64,000 bases of DNA from Methylomonas sp. UP202 (GCF_029910655.1 NZ_CP123897.1:3461547-3525546), one strand, 5' to 3'. Counted from the stretch's first letter, positions 39,549 to 50,800 are shown. Notes: generated by a model not told the origin, from the letters alone. A program made the numbers and translations.

Positions 39549-40793
39549 TTATGCGTAGCGTTTGAACACCAGAGAACCGTTGGTGCCGCCGAATCCAAAC
39601 GAATTGGAGATCGCGACGTCGATTTTCATGTTTCTGGCGATGTTGGGAACATAATCCAGATCGCATTCCGGATCGGGATTTTCCAGGTTGATCGTCGGCG
39701 GCGCGATCTGGTTGCAAATCGCCAGCGAGGTCAGTACGGCCTCGATGCCGCCGGCCGCCCCCAGCAAATGGCCTATCATCGACTTGGTCGAACTCACCGC
39801 GACCTTGTAAGCGTACTCGCCCAACGCGGCTTTCATCGCATGGGTTTCTCCGATGTCGCCCGCCGGGGTCGAGGTGCCGTGCGCGTTGATGTAATCGATG
39901 TCTTCCGGATTCAACTTGGCGTCGCGCATGGCGTTACGCATGCAGCGAGCCGCGCCCTCGCCGCCCTCGGACGGCGACGTGATGTGATAAGCGTCGCCGC
40001 TCATGCCGTAACCGACCAACTCGGCGTAAATCTTGGCGCCGCGCGCCTTGGCGTGCTCCAACTCTTCCAACACGATCACACCGGCACCGTCGCTCAATAC
40101 AAAGCCGTCGCGATCGCGATCCCAAGGCCGGCTGGCCCGTTGCGGATCGTCGTTACGGCGAGACAAGGCCTTGGCGGCGGCAAAACCGCCCATCGCGGTC
40201 GGCGATGTCGTGCAGCGCTCGGCGCCGCCGGCGACCATCACGTCCGCATCGCCGTATTTGATCAAGCGAGCGGCGTCGCCGATATTGTGCGTGCCGGTCG
40301 AGCAGGCGGTGACGATCGCGAAATTCGGGCCTTTCAACCCGTATTTAATCGACAAATTGCCGGAGATCATGTTGATGATGTTGCCGGGCACGAAGAACGG
40401 CGAGATCCGCCGCGGGCCGGCCGCCGTGTAGGTGGCGTAGCACTCTTCGATACCGGTAATCCCACCGATGCCGGCGCCGATCGCGACGCCGATACGCTCG
40501 GCATTCTGTTCGGTGACGACGATACCGGAGTCTTCGAAAGCCTGACAACCTGCCGCGATGCCGTAGTGCACGAAACCATCCATACGTTTGGCGTCTTTCT
40601 CGGCGATGTAGTCGCCGATATTGAAGTTTCTGATCACACCGCCGAAGGTGGTCGCAAAGGGCGAAATATCAAAGGAATCGATCGGACTAATGCCGCTCTT
40701 GCCATTGACGATACCGTCCCAAGTATCGGCAACATTGTTGGCTAAAGGCGTGACGGCGCCCAAGCCCGTAATAACAACTCGACGTGTGCTCAC
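39549..40793 (-). CDS. fabF: 3-oxoacyl-ACP synthase II
   Basis: Housekeeping condensing enzyme of fatty acid elongation, 414 aa. The triad is complete: Cys in [13 protein letters not shown], His in [12 protein letters not shown], His in [15 protein letters not shown]. It has the C-terminal [17 protein letters not shown]. It lies 93 bp downstream of acpP and 28 bp upstream of pabC. Confidence 0.96.
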   Translation of the reverse strand: MSTRRVVITGLGAVTPLANNVADTWDGIVNGKSGISPIDSFDISPFATTFGGVIRNFNIGDYIAEKDAKRMDGFVHYGIAAGCQAFEDSGIVVTEQNAERIGVAIGAGIGGITGIEECYATYTAAGPRRISPFFVPGNIINMISGNLSIKYGLKGPNFAIVTACSTGTHNIGDAARLIKYGDADVMVAGGAERCTTSPTAMGGFAAAKALSRRNDDPQRASRPWDRDRDGFVLSDGAGVIVLEELEHAKARGAKIYAELVGYGMSGDAYHITSPSEGGEGAARCMRNAMRDAKLNPEDIDYINAHGTSTPAGDIGETHAMKAALGEYAYKVAVSSTKSMIGHLLGAAGGIEAVLTSLAICNQIAPPTINLENPDPECDLDYVPNIARNMKIDVAISNSFGFGGTNGSLVFKRYA

Positions 40794-40886
40794 AGAAAAC
40801 TACCGGTAAAAAAGAAGACAACCAGGAAGAGAGGGAGGAACCGGCTAGTGGATGGAAACGCCATCCACTAACTGACTTGAATCGAC

Positions 40887-41120
40887 TTATTGCAAGTTGG
40901 CGTTGATGTAATCGATAGCCAATTGGACGGTGGTGATTTTTTCGGCTTCTTCGTCCGGAATTTCGCACTCGAATTCTTCTTCCAGAGCCATGACAAGTTC
41001 AACTGTGTCTAAAGAATCAGCGCCAAGATCGTCAACAAAAGACGCATCGTTTGCGATTTCTTCCTTTACGCCTAATTGTTCCGCGACAATCTTTTTTACT
41101 CGTTCTTCGATATTACTCAT
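40887..41120 (-). CDS. acpP: Acyl carrier protein AcpP
   Basis: 77-residue housekeeping ACP; the phosphopantetheine serine is in [18 protein letters not shown] (about residue 36). The sequence is highly acidic and E. coli-like. ATG 41120 has GAGGAAAA upstream. It begins the acpP-fabF-pabC-mltG-tmk-holB-pilZ-tatD run. Confidence 0.97.
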   Translation of the reverse strand: MSNIEERVKKIVAEQLGVKEEIANDASFVDDLGADSLDTVELVMALEEEFECEIPDEEAEKITTVQLAIDYINANLQ

Positions 41121-41277
41121 ATATTTTTCCTCGAACAATGCAAATGCCTGATTGCAAGCACTTACCTTATCTTTAGTGTTGTATTAATTGAATTTGCAAT
41201 CTCGTCACCGGCCGGGCCTAACGACTTAGCGGATTATACTTGATGTTCAAAAATTTTCACAACATTAGCCCAACCCG

Positions 41278-42216
41278 CTATGACTGAGGCTTGGCGCTCA
41301 AATTCCTGACGATTTCCTCGAGCGGCACCAGATTGAGCTTGATTCTGAACAGGATTTCCCTATCCTCCAACACGCCGTAACACTCGTAAGTCCGCAGCAG
41401 AATATCGGTGTGGTTCAGCGTATTGTCCTTGGATTCCGGCAGTTGCTTGACCAGAATATGTAGCTTGTCGTTATTCTTCAAACGCTGCACCAAGCAACGA
41501 TCGACCGAGATGTCGTGCGAGGTGTACACCATTGGATTCGCCTTGAAATCGTGGTGTTCCAGCTGGGCCTTTTCCAGCAAGGCCCCCGAGGTCAAACAGC
41601 AGGGAAACACCTCCGGATAACTGGCGATGTGCGCCAGTTCGTCGAAATACGCCGATTGTTCCGCCAACGATCCCGACAGGAAATTCTTGACGTTGCCGTT
41701 ATGCATCCACTTTCGTTTCAGGAAGAAGTCGGTGCCGGGTACGATGCTGTCGTCCGCCAGCGCATTCAAATCCGGCAAGCCGCTCAGATCGGTGTTAGCC
41801 AGGAACAACGGGGTCTTGGTTTCCTTCTTGTAACCCAGCAAGATCGTCTTGCCCTGAGATTTGATCGCCACCCGGTTGGTCAAGGTCAATTCCGGAATCG
41901 TCGCGATCAGGGTTTTTTTGATGTCCAGCGTCATTTCCTGCCGAGGCCGCAAGGCGTTGACGAAGGTGATCTGGTAATTACTGAAACGTAGGCCGCGATC
42001 CGCGATGATCTTGTCCTCCTGATGCGCTTCGCGGTACAAGCGCATCTGGTATTCGATCAGGGTATTCAACTGAAAACCCAGCACGATAGGCCCTTTGAAC
42101 GGGTTATGCGTAATCTGCAGCCACTTATGCTTATCGTGAAACAAATTGAAGTCGTCCGACGCGTTGCGGGCAACTTCAATATGGATTTGTTCGAACTGAA
42201 AGGTTTGCTCTGTCAT
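41278..42216 (-). CDS. Hotdog-fold (MaoC-like) protein of unknown function
   Basis: 312-residue protein. The N-terminal half carries ARNASDDFNLFHDKHKW followed by NPFKGPIVLGFQLNTL, close to the D-x-N-x-x-H hydratase motif of MaoC/R-hydratase hotdog proteins. The C-terminal half (DISVDRCLVQRL, LRTYECYGVLEDREILFRIKL) may be a second hotdog, giving a double-hotdog protein. It lies upstream of acpP on the same strand with a 157-bp gap, where fabD/fabG often sit, so a lipid-related role is inferred. Confidence 0.6.
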   Translation of the reverse strand: MTEQTFQFEQIHIEVARNASDDFNLFHDKHKWLQITHNPFKGPIVLGFQLNTLIEYQMRLYREAHQEDKIIADRGLRFSNYQITFVNALRPRQEMTLDIKKTLIATIPELTLTNRVAIKSQGKTILLGYKKETKTPLFLANTDLSGLPDLNALADDSIVPGTDFFLKRKWMHNGNVKNFLSGSLAEQSAYFDELAHIASYPEVFPCCLTSGALLEKAQLEHHDFKANPMVYTSHDISVDRCLVQRLKNNDKLHILVKQLPESKDNTLNHTDILLRTYECYGVLEDREILFRIKLNLVPLEEIVRNLSAKPQS

Positions 42217-42410
42217 CAAAATAACCGGTTGTTTTAAGCGTAACTAGCCGCATTTTAGGCCGAATACGCGCCGATCGCGAACCGAGGCGCTCGCTGCTCT
42301 GTTTCCCGACTCAAGCGCGCCAGTAGCGCGACAGGAAAAAATTTTGTAGGCTTGACGGAACGCCGGCCCGCTTTTTAGCCGACCCACGATCAAACCAACC
42401 GGGAATCTCA

Positions 42411-43589
42411 ATGAACCTCGATCTGCGCACGATGATGGTGATGATAGCCGTGCTCAGTTTTCTGTTCTCGATACTGCTCGCGGTCGCCAGCCTGCATGCC
42501 CGCGGCGTGCAAGGACTCCGGCATTGGGCCTTGGCAAGCTTTTGTATCAGTCTGGGCTCGTCCATCGCCTTGCCCAATCTACACGCCGGCCAGGGCTGGC
42601 CCGTGGTCGCCGGCGCGGCATTGCTGGCGGCGGGATCGACGACCCAATTGGCCGGCATTCAAGCCTTCAAGGGAGAACCCTGCCACATTCGCTGGATGAT
42701 CGCGGTCGTGGTAGCGGTCGGATTTTTCAGTTATTGGTTCAGTCTGGTGCACATCAATATTCAATTTCGAGCCATCGCCAATTCGCTGGTGTTCGGGGCG
42801 ATCAATTTCACCTGCGCCCGCGCCTTGCTGATCAGACTGCCCACGCCCGAACGCACCGCCCACTGGTTGACCGGAGCCTCTTTCGCGGTGCTAAGTCTGA
42901 TCTACGCCTCTCGAGCGATCGCGATTTACTCGGCGCCGCCGGGTACCTACACCCTGTTCAGCCCGATGCTAATCAACCCGGTCATGTTCTTGGCGGGCAG
43001 CGTCATCCAATTGTTTCTGACCTTCGGCTTTATCTTGATGGTCAATTACCGGATGGCTTCGCAACTGGAAAATCTGGCCACTACCGATGCGCTGACCGGC
43101 GCGTGGAACCGGCGCAGTCTGGAGTTGGAGTTGCAGCGCATGCTGGCGCGCAGCCAACGCCGTCAGGAGCCGATGTCGGTGGTTATGCTGGACGTCGATC
43201 ACTTCAAGCTGATTAACGACAGCCACGGCCATCGGGCCGGCGACGAAGTCCTGCGTCAGCTGACGGCTAGAGCACGGCTGGAAATCCGCCGCGACGACTA
43301 TCTGGCCCGATACGGCGGCGAGGAATTTTGCCTGCTGCTACCCGGCACCACCGAACTGGATGCCCACCAATTGGCCGAACGTTTGCGCCGCATCCAAGCC
43401 GAGCAAACGGTCGATTGGCGCGGAACGCCGATCAACAGCTCTATCAGCATCGGCATCGCCAGTTCCGAACACACCGGCCTTAACGGCGACGCGCTGCTGG
43501 AAGCCGCCGACGCCGCGCTATACCGTGCCAAACAAACCGGCCGCAACCGCGCGGAAACATTTTCGCAATTCCGGATCAGCCCGGCATGA
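42411..43589 (+). CDS. Membrane-anchored diguanylate cyclase
   Basis: 392-residue protein with about six or seven N-terminal membrane helices (about 8-210: MMVMIAVLSFLFSILLAVASL, WMIAVVVAVGFFSYWFSLVH, LINPVMFLAGSVIQLFLTFGF) as a sensor region, and a C-terminal GGDEF domain (about 220-385). The active site is GGEEF, preceded by RRDD at I-site spacing, so an active, product-inhibited enzyme is expected. The stop overlaps the next gene's start (ATGA). Confidence 0.9.
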   Translation: MNLDLRTMMVMIAVLSFLFSILLAVASLHARGVQGLRHWALASFCISLGSSIALPNLHAGQGWPVVAGAALLAAGSTTQLAGIQAFKGEPCHIRWMIAVVVAVGFFSYWFSLVHINIQFRAIANSLVFGAINFTCARALLIRLPTPERTAHWLTGASFAVLSLIYASRAIAIYSAPPGTYTLFSPMLINPVMFLAGSVIQLFLTFGFILMVNYRMASQLENLATTDALTGAWNRRSLELELQRMLARSQRRQEPMSVVMLDVDHFKLINDSHGHRAGDEVLRQLTARARLEIRRDDYLARYGGEEFCLLLPGTTELDAHQLAERLRRIQAEQTVDWRGTPINSSISIGIASSEHTGLNGDALLEAADAALYRAKQTGRNRAETFSQFRISPA

Positions 43590-45091
43590 CCGAGATAGTG
43601 CTGTGTACTCTGAATGCTCGCTACATTCATTCGGCCTTCGGTTTGCGCTACCTGTACGCCAATATGGCCGAACTGCGCGAAAGTACCCAAATCGCCGAAT
43701 TCGGCCTGCAGCAACGGCCGGCGGAAATCGCCGAGCGCTTGCTCGACCGCCGGCCTAGAATTATCGGCTTTGGCGTTTACATCTGGAACGTCGCGGAAAT
43801 CGGCGCGATACTGGCCATCCTCAAGCAAGTCGCGCCGGACATCACCATCGTGCTGGGTGGGCCGGAAGTCAGCCATCCACCGGATTTGCCGGCTTGCGCC
43901 GAACTGGCCGATTACATCGTCACCGGTCCCGGCGAACGGAGTTTTCCGGCACTGTGCCGTCAATTGTTGGCCGGCGTAAGGCCCGAGCCACGCATCGTCG
44001 CCGGACCGGCGCCGGCGCTCGCCGAATTGGCCTCACCCTACCCGTACTACAGCGATAGCGATTTGCGCCAACGCCTCACTTACGTGGAAGCCTCGCGCGG
44101 CTGCCCGTTTAAATGCGAGTTCTGCCTCTCGGCGCTCGACGTCACCGCCAAGCCGTTTCCGCTCGCGGCGTTTTTAAGCGAATTGGACGCGCTATACCAA
44201 CGCGGCGGCCGCCATTTCAAATTCATCGACCGGACCTTCAACCTGCGTATCGACAACAGCGTGGCAATACTGGAATTTTTTCTGGATCGGCTCGGCGACG
44301 GCCTGCAAGTGCATTTCGAAGTCATTCCCGATCACTTGCCGGAACGCCTGCGCGAAGCGATTCGCCGTTTTCCGCCCGGCGTGCTGCAATTCGAAGTCGG
44401 CGTGCAAAGCTTCGACCCGGACGTACAACAACGGATCAGCCGCCGCCAGGACAACGCCGCGACCGCCACTAACCTGAGCTGGTTGCGCGAACACACCCAC
44501 GTCCACATTCACGCCGATCTGATCTTCGGCTTGCCGGGCGACACCCTCGCCAATTTCGGCGCCAGCTTCGACCGCCTCTATGCGCTCGGGCCACAGGAAA
44601 TTCAGGTCGGCATTTTAAAGCGCCTGCGCGGCGCGCCGATCAACCGTCACGACGACGCCTACCGGATGCGTTACGATCCGAATCCGCCTTATTCGGTACT
44701 CGCCACCCGCGATATCGGTTTCAGCGAGATTCAACGCATGCAGCGATTTGCCCGATACTGGGATATGATCGGTAATTCAGGCCGCTTTACGACCAGCCTA
44801 CCCCTCCTGTGCGGCGATCGGCCGTTCGAACGGTTTTTAGACTTTAGCGACGCGCTGTACGCCGGCGCCGGCAGCACTTGGCAAATCGCGTTGAAACGCC
44901 TGTACGAGCTAAGCTATGGCATCATGACCGAGCGCTTGCGGATACCGGCCGCTCCGGCGGCGGCGGCCTTGGCGTCCGACTACCGGCGGAGCGGCGAAAA
45001 AGGCCGGCCGGCGTTCGAAGCCGGCGCCTCGCCAGCGCCGGCCAAACGTCCGCAAACCGGCAAACGACAACGCCAAGCAATATGCGATTGA
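43586..45091 (+). CDS. B12-binding domain radical SAM protein
   Basis: 501-residue enzyme with an N-terminal cobalamin-binding-like domain (about 1-145; FGVYIWNVAEIGAILAILKQV, GGPEVSHPPDLP) and a radical SAM domain with the cluster motif GCPFKCEFCLSALD (CxxxCxxC, about 172-179). GVQSFDPDVQQRISRRQ and LIFGLPGDTLANF are typical of the radical SAM barrel. The C-terminus is a DUF4080-like extension. Substrate unknown. It is translationally coupled to the diguanylate cyclase. Confidence 0.85.
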   Translation: MTEIVLCTLNARYIHSAFGLRYLYANMAELRESTQIAEFGLQQRPAEIAERLLDRRPRIIGFGVYIWNVAEIGAILAILKQVAPDITIVLGGPEVSHPPDLPACAELADYIVTGPGERSFPALCRQLLAGVRPEPRIVAGPAPALAELASPYPYYSDSDLRQRLTYVEASRGCPFKCEFCLSALDVTAKPFPLAAFLSELDALYQRGGRHFKFIDRTFNLRIDNSVAILEFFLDRLGDGLQVHFEVIPDHLPERLREAIRRFPPGVLQFEVGVQSFDPDVQQRISRRQDNAATATNLSWLREHTHVHIHADLIFGLPGDTLANFGASFDRLYALGPQEIQVGILKRLRGAPINRHDDAYRMRYDPNPPYSVLATRDIGFSEIQRMQRFARYWDMIGNSGRFTTSLPLLCGDRPFERFLDFSDALYAGAGSTWQIALKRLYELSYGIMTERLRIPAAPAAAALASDYRRSGEKGRPAFEAGASPAPAKRPQTGKRQRQAICD

Positions 45092-45161
45092 CCCATGAAG
45101 ACCCGCCGCCGCGAATGCCGCGTCGACACCCGACCTCCTCCGACTACGCAAAGGAAACCCG

Positions 45162-46892
45162 ATGACTCCACTGAGCGAATACTTCGATTACCGGCAAGAT
45201 GCCAACGGCCAAACCTATATCGCCGCTAAAATTCGCGGCATAGCCCTACTCCGGCTGCCGGCCACCAATAAAGGCACCGCTTTCACGATCGAAGAGCGTA
45301 TCGAGCTGGGCGTGGACGGCTTGTTGCCGCCCCGAGTGACCGATCTTAACCGCCAATTGGACCGTCTCTACGCCAACTACCTAAAACAGCCCAGCGACCT
45401 GGCCAAGTACCAATTTCTCCGCGCCACCCAGGAACGTTCCGAAGTCTTGTTTTACGCGCTGTTGGAGCGCCATTTGGAAGAGATGGTCCCCATCGTTTAC
45501 ACGCCGACAATCGGTCAGGCCGTCCAACAATTCAGCTCGATGTACACCACCGCGCGCGGCCTGACGTTTTCGGTGGAAAACATCGACCGGGCCGGTACCA
45601 TCCTCGACAACTACCCCTGGCACGACATCCGGATGATGGTGGTGACCGACTCGTCGGCCATTTTGGGCATCGGCGACCAAGGCATGGGCGGTCTGGCGAT
45701 TTCGATCGGCAAATTGGCGCTGTATACCGCCGGCGGCGGCCTGTGCCCCTTCCAAACGCTGCCGGTCAACCTTGATGTCGGCACCAACCGCGACGATCTG
45801 TTGGCCGATCCGTTCTATCTCGGCGTGCCGCAAAAACGCCTGACCGGCCCGGCCTACTTCGAGATCGTCGATAAATTCGTCGCGGCGGTCCAAGCCAAAT
45901 GGCCCAAAGCCATCATTCAATGGGAAGATTTCGCCAAAAACGTCGCGTTCGACGTCCTGGAGCGCTACCGCGATCGGATTCCGTGCTTCAACGACGACAT
46001 TCAAGGTACCGGCGCGGTGGCGCTGGCGGGTTTGCTGTCGGCTTGCCGCTTGAAAGGCGAAGCATTGACCGACCAAACCGTCGTGGTGGCCGGCGCCGGC
46101 GCCGGCGGTATCGGCGTGGCGGCCGCGATCAAAAGCGGCATGATTCGCGCCGGTCTGACGCCGGACGCCGCGCAAGCCCGGATTTTCGTCATCGACGCGC
46201 ACGGTCTGGTCGTCAAAGGCCGCACCAGCGATGCCTACAAATCGCCGTTGGCGCAAGATCCGGATATTTACCGCGACTGGGGCGTTGCCGCCGGCCAAGT
46301 ACCCAGTTTGCAAGAGGTCATCGCCCACGCCAAACCCAGCGTGCTATTGGGTTTATCCGGCGTCGCGGGCCTATTCAGCCGGGAAATCGTTACCGATCTG
46401 GCCGGTTTCCATGCGCAACCGATCATTTTCCCGCTATCCAACCCAACCGACAATTGCGAAGCCAATCCGCAAGATTTGCTGAATTGGAGCGAGGGCCGGG
46501 CCATCGTCGCCACCGGCAGTCCGTTTCCCGACGCCAGTTACGGCGGGCGGCAATATCCGGTGGGTCAGGGTAACAACGCCTTCATTTTTCCGGGCTTGGG
46601 CCTGGCGGCGACCTTGGCCGAATGCAGCCGCATCAGCGACGAAATGGTCCAGGAAGCCGCCTATGCGCTAGCGGACTACACCGCCGAACATTGGCTGGAC
46701 GCCGGCCTGATCTACCCGCCGGTCGCCGATCTGAAAAAGGTTTGCCAATCGGTCGCCAAACGCGTCTTGGCCCAAGCCCTGCGGGACGGCTCCGCCAGCC
46801 GCACCGATTTGAACGACACCGACTTGGCCGCGTATATCGAATCGGCCTCGTGGCGAGCGGAACAACTGCCCTTCAAATACGAACCGGCTTAA
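45162..46892 (+). CDS. maeA: NAD-dependent malic enzyme
   Basis: 576-residue malic enzyme converting malate to pyruvate and CO2, of the SfcA/MaeA size class. Key stretches: VYTPTIGQAVQQFS (catalytic Tyr), GDQGMGGLAISIGKLALY, WEDFAKNVAFDVLERYR, PCFNDDIQGTGAVALAGLL (metal-binding Asp), VVAGAGAGGIGVAAAI (NAD site), PLSNPTDNCEA and AIVATGSPFPD. Cofactor preference is inferred from family. It follows the radical SAM gene after 70 bp. Confidence 0.93.
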   Translation: MTPLSEYFDYRQDANGQTYIAAKIRGIALLRLPATNKGTAFTIEERIELGVDGLLPPRVTDLNRQLDRLYANYLKQPSDLAKYQFLRATQERSEVLFYALLERHLEEMVPIVYTPTIGQAVQQFSSMYTTARGLTFSVENIDRAGTILDNYPWHDIRMMVVTDSSAILGIGDQGMGGLAISIGKLALYTAGGGLCPFQTLPVNLDVGTNRDDLLADPFYLGVPQKRLTGPAYFEIVDKFVAAVQAKWPKAIIQWEDFAKNVAFDVLERYRDRIPCFNDDIQGTGAVALAGLLSACRLKGEALTDQTVVVAGAGAGGIGVAAAIKSGMIRAGLTPDAAQARIFVIDAHGLVVKGRTSDAYKSPLAQDPDIYRDWGVAAGQVPSLQEVIAHAKPSVLLGLSGVAGLFSREIVTDLAGFHAQPIIFPLSNPTDNCEANPQDLLNWSEGRAIVATGSPFPDASYGGRQYPVGQGNNAFIFPGLGLAATLAECSRISDEMVQEAAYALADYTAEHWLDAGLIYPPVADLKKVCQSVAKRVLAQALRDGSASRTDLNDTDLAAYIESASWRAEQLPFKYEPA

Positions 46893-46940
46893 ACCCGCTG
46901 AGTCGCGCTATTTTCCGTCCAAGCGATGCCATCTCAGCCG

Positions 46941-46981
46941 AACCGAGAACGGCCCGAGTATTCAACGGACCGCTCTCGGTT
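46941..46981. terminator. Inverted repeat downstream of malic enzyme
   Basis: AACCGAGA at 46941-46948 pairs with TCTCGGTT at 46974-46981, with extra GG/CC pairing inside. No T-run follows. It lies between the convergent malic enzyme and metallopeptidase genes and may act as a weak terminator. Confidence 0.35.
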
Positions 46982-47087
46982 GGAACGGAACAAACCAGCG
47001 GCATCGGTAGCCGACTGTCTCGTCGGCGCGGCTTATTGCCGATGCCGACCGCCCGGCGCCACACCAAAATCGGCGAAACTGCTCGTG

Positions 47088-47804
47088 CTATTCTCGCCAC
47101 TGTTCGGCGCTCAACGGCAGCTCGTTCAACTCGGCCCGCGCCTCGCGCCAGGCCGGATAATATTCGTTCAAGATCGCGACAAACCGTTCGTTATGGCTTG
47201 GCTCCAACAGATGCACCATTTCGTGTACCAGCACATACTCCAGTAGATGCCTGGGCTTCTTGACCAATTCGGTATTCAAGCGAATATGCCCGGCTTTGGG
47301 GTTGCAACTGCCCCATTTGGTTTTCATCCGCTGCAAAAAATACTGCTTAACAGTGACGCCCAGCTTGGCTTGCCATTTAGCAATCAACGGCGGGACGGCC
47401 TGGTGCAGCAACACTTTATGCCATTCGTGAATCAACTCGGCGCGTTTTTCCAAGGTCGTTTCGGGCGGCAAATACATGGAAATCCGCCGATGATCGACAT
47501 TCACAAACGGCTTGCCGCCGCGTGCTATGATCGTCAGCAAATGCCGTCGTCCCCAAAGATAATGGGTCTCTCGCTCGACAAACTGCCTGGGGGTCTCTCT
47601 GGCCTGATTACGCAGTTTGGCCTGCTGGTCGCGTATCCATCCCAACTTTGAAATCGCGTAAGCCCTGGCCACTTCCAAACGGGTTTCCAGCGGCGCGGCC
47701 AAGGTGACGCGGCCGTCCGGCGGATGCACAGACAAATGCACGTTCTTGATCGCCTTTCGAGTCACCTCGATAACAATCTCACCCAGTTCGATGGTTTCAG
47801 TCAT
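47088..47804 (-). CDS. YgjP/SprT-like metallopeptidase (DUF45)
   Basis: 238-residue protein with the zinc motif VHEMVHLLEPSHNERF (HExxH plus downstream His) and KTKWGSCNPKAGHIRLNTELV, diagnostic of the YgjP/WLM DUF45 family. Its start overlaps the end of hsdR by 1 bp (stop/start overlap), a frequent arrangement at type I restriction loci. A regulatory or housekeeping role for the restriction complex is inferred from this association only. Confidence 0.88.
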   Translation of the reverse strand: MTETIELGEIVIEVTRKAIKNVHLSVHPPDGRVTLAAPLETRLEVARAYAISKLGWIRDQQAKLRNQARETPRQFVERETHYLWGRRHLLTIIARGGKPFVNVDHRRISMYLPPETTLEKRAELIHEWHKVLLHQAVPPLIAKWQAKLGVTVKQYFLQRMKTKWGSCNPKAGHIRLNTELVKKPRHLLEYVLVHEMVHLLEPSHNERFVAILNEYYPAWREARAELNELPLSAEQWRE

Positions 47805-50800
47805 CAGTAGCCCGGCTGGTTCTTGATGATCTCGAATAGGGCCAGCGTGGCATTCGGGTTCTTGTTCAGCATTGGGTACAAGAAATTCTGAACGACGCGC
47901 TCTTTGGTTTCATCACCCTTCCAGCCCGCCGGCGCTTGCTCCCTCATGGCATGATCAATTTTTAGAGCCAGTTGCGCACGCTCATCGCTATAGTCGGTCG
48001 TGGGTTCCTGCACCTGTGACGTCGGCGTGGCTTCGGGCATCAGGTCTGCCAGATTGTTGTAAATGACGATGGCCTCGTGCTTGCCATGCAAAATGGCGGG
48101 AATGCCGGCCTCGGGTTGTTTGGCCGCCAAGCGCTTTACCAACTCCTCAGCCTTGCGCAAAAACGCCTCATAAGCGGCAGTATCCGCTCGGCTTTGCTTG
48201 ATCAGATCGTCTAGCAGCTTGGACATCCGCGCGTAGAACCTAGGGTCGGTGAGCTGGTCGCGGATGATGGTCTTACGGACGTTGTTGATGATCCCCTCGG
48301 CGATAGCGTTCTTCGACAGCTTGCCTTTCTGGTTCAGCTTGCGGGCAATGGCGTCGTGGATACCGGTCTCGATGATCAGCTCGGTCAGCGACATTTCACC
48401 CAGTTCCCCTAATGCCTCCGCCGGGTCGGCCTGGATGTAAGTGTTGATGAGGTGGCGCATGTCAGCCTCGTAAGGCTTGATGTCCAGCTCTTCACCGGAG
48501 TGTTTCTTGATGGCGGCGCGAATCTCGGCGTAGAACTCCACTGCCTTTTTCAATGCCTCGGCCTCGGCCTCGGAATAACCCGCCTCGATCAGTTCCTGGG
48601 CGATGTCGGCGTAGGCACGGGCAAAGATCGCCACCGCCTTGTAGAACGTCACCCGCAATGCTTCGGTTTCGGTTAGCGCCTCGGGATTGGCGGCATCGCC
48701 GCAGAAATAATGCAGGTACTGTTCGACTTCTCGCGGCGGCAGTACCGGTTCGCACAGGTAATGCAGTGCTTGACGGGCATCGTCCAGTTGCTTCTTGCCT
48801 GATTCCAGCCAGTTTTTCAGGCGCACGTTGTTTTCGGCCTCGCTACTGCCCTGGTCGATGTCCAGTTCGTCGGAACTGTAGACCGCGATGGCTTGTTGCA
48901 CGTCGCCAAAGAGCTTCTTGAAGTCGACGATGTGGCCGTAGTCCTTGTCGTCGCCATCCAGCCGGTTGGTGCGGCAGATCGCCTGGAATAGGTTGTGGTC
49001 GCGCAGTTCGTTGTCGAGATAGATGTAGCTGCAGCTCGGCGCATCGAAGCCGGTCAGCAGCTTGCTAACCACGATCAGCAATTTCAGGTTAGCCGGCTCG
49101 TCGATGAAGCGGCGCTTCATCTCCGTTTCGTATTTCTCGGTCGTCGGAAAATCCTTCAATACCAACTGACTATAGGTATCAAACTTATAGCGTTCATCGC
49201 TGTTGGCGGGTTCTTTCGAGATGGCATTGGCATTCGGTTCGTAAGACGTAATGATGCCGCAGTAGGGGCCAAACTGGGTATTTCTGAACAGCCTAAAATA
49301 ATGGCTGGCATCGTAGATGGAGGCCGCCACCAGAATAGCGGTGCCGCGGTCGGTGTTCAGTCTCGGTTTAAGGGCAAAATCGGAGATGATCTCGGCGACC
49401 ACCTCGCGTTTACGACCCTCGGCGCTCATCAACTCTTCCATCGTCGCCCAGCGTTTACGCAACGCCGCCTTCTGAAAGTTGTTGAGGTTTTGGGTTTTCC
49501 GCTCGAACCACTCGTCGATTTTCTTCTGCGAGGTCAGCCGTTCGGGCACGTCGCGGGCCTCGTATTTCAAATCCAACACCACTTTGTCGGTCACCGCCTG
49601 ATGGAACTTGTAGGTATGGATATAGGTGCCGAACACGTCTCGCGTCATCTGCTTGTCCTTGCGCAGCAGCGGCGTGCCGGTAAAACCGATGAAGATCGCG
49701 CTCTCCAGCCAGCGCTTCATCTGCTTGTTCATGTCGCCGCCTTGAGTGCGGTGGCATTCGTCGACGAACACATAAAAGCGCCCCGCCACCTTCGGCGGCG
49801 CGCCTTTGAGATCGGACACGTCGAACTTATGGATCAACGCGCACAGCAAACGTGGCGTAGTCGCGGCTAGCTTATTAACGAAATCGGCCCGCGAGGTAAT
49901 ACGCGGCGACGGTGAGTTTTCACCAATCACCCCGGCATTGCGCATGACGCCGACAATCTGCTTGTCCAGCTCGTCGCGATCGGTGACCACCAATATCCGG
50001 GCCTCGGGGTCGTGCTCCAGCAACCACTTGGCGATCAGCACCATCAAGATGCTCTTGCCGCTGCCCTGGGTATGCCAGATCACCCCACCCTCCCGCTTGG
50101 CGATACGTTCCTGCGCGGCCTTAACGCCGTGGAACTGGTGTTGGCGCGGCACTTTTTTCTGACCGGCGTCGAAGATGATGAAATTGCGGATCAAATCCAG
50201 CAGCCGATCCTTACCGCACAACTGCGCCAGCGGTCGATCCAGCAATGCGCCGATGGCTGTCGTAGGGGCGGGTTTCAAACCCGCCCCTACCAAACCGTCC
50301 CCTTCATCCTTCCACTCCACGAAGAACTGTTCGGGTGTGCCGGTCGTGCCGTAACGCAGCCCTTGCGCATCGCTGACCGCCAACACCAGTTGCACCGTGC
50401 TGAAAAAGCCTTGATTGAAAATGGCTTCCTGATTGGTGATCAGCTGGCGTATGCCGTCCGCCACATCCACCGAACTGCGCTTTAACTCGATCACCGCGAT
50501 GACGATGCCGTTGATGTACAGCACAACGTCCGGCCGCCGCTCAAAGCCGCCTTTCAGCGTCACTTCCTCGGCCAGCGCAAAATCGTTACGCGCCGGATTG
50601 TCCCAATCGATCAAATGCACGGTTTCATGGGACACACCGGCGGCAATTTGCACCGGCACGCCGTAACGCAATAACTGATAGGTGCGAAGATTGGCCTGAT
50701 ACAGCGTGATGCCGCTGACGTCGGCGGCGGTCTCCAGCTTTTGCAAAGCGGCGGCGATATGGGGCTCGGAATAGCCACGTGCCATCAGGTTGTCGCGAAG

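Noticed and set aside
45381..46328. 315-codon minus-strand frame opposite malic enzyme
   Set aside because: Antisense shadow of a clear malic enzyme, a common effect in GC-rich genes.
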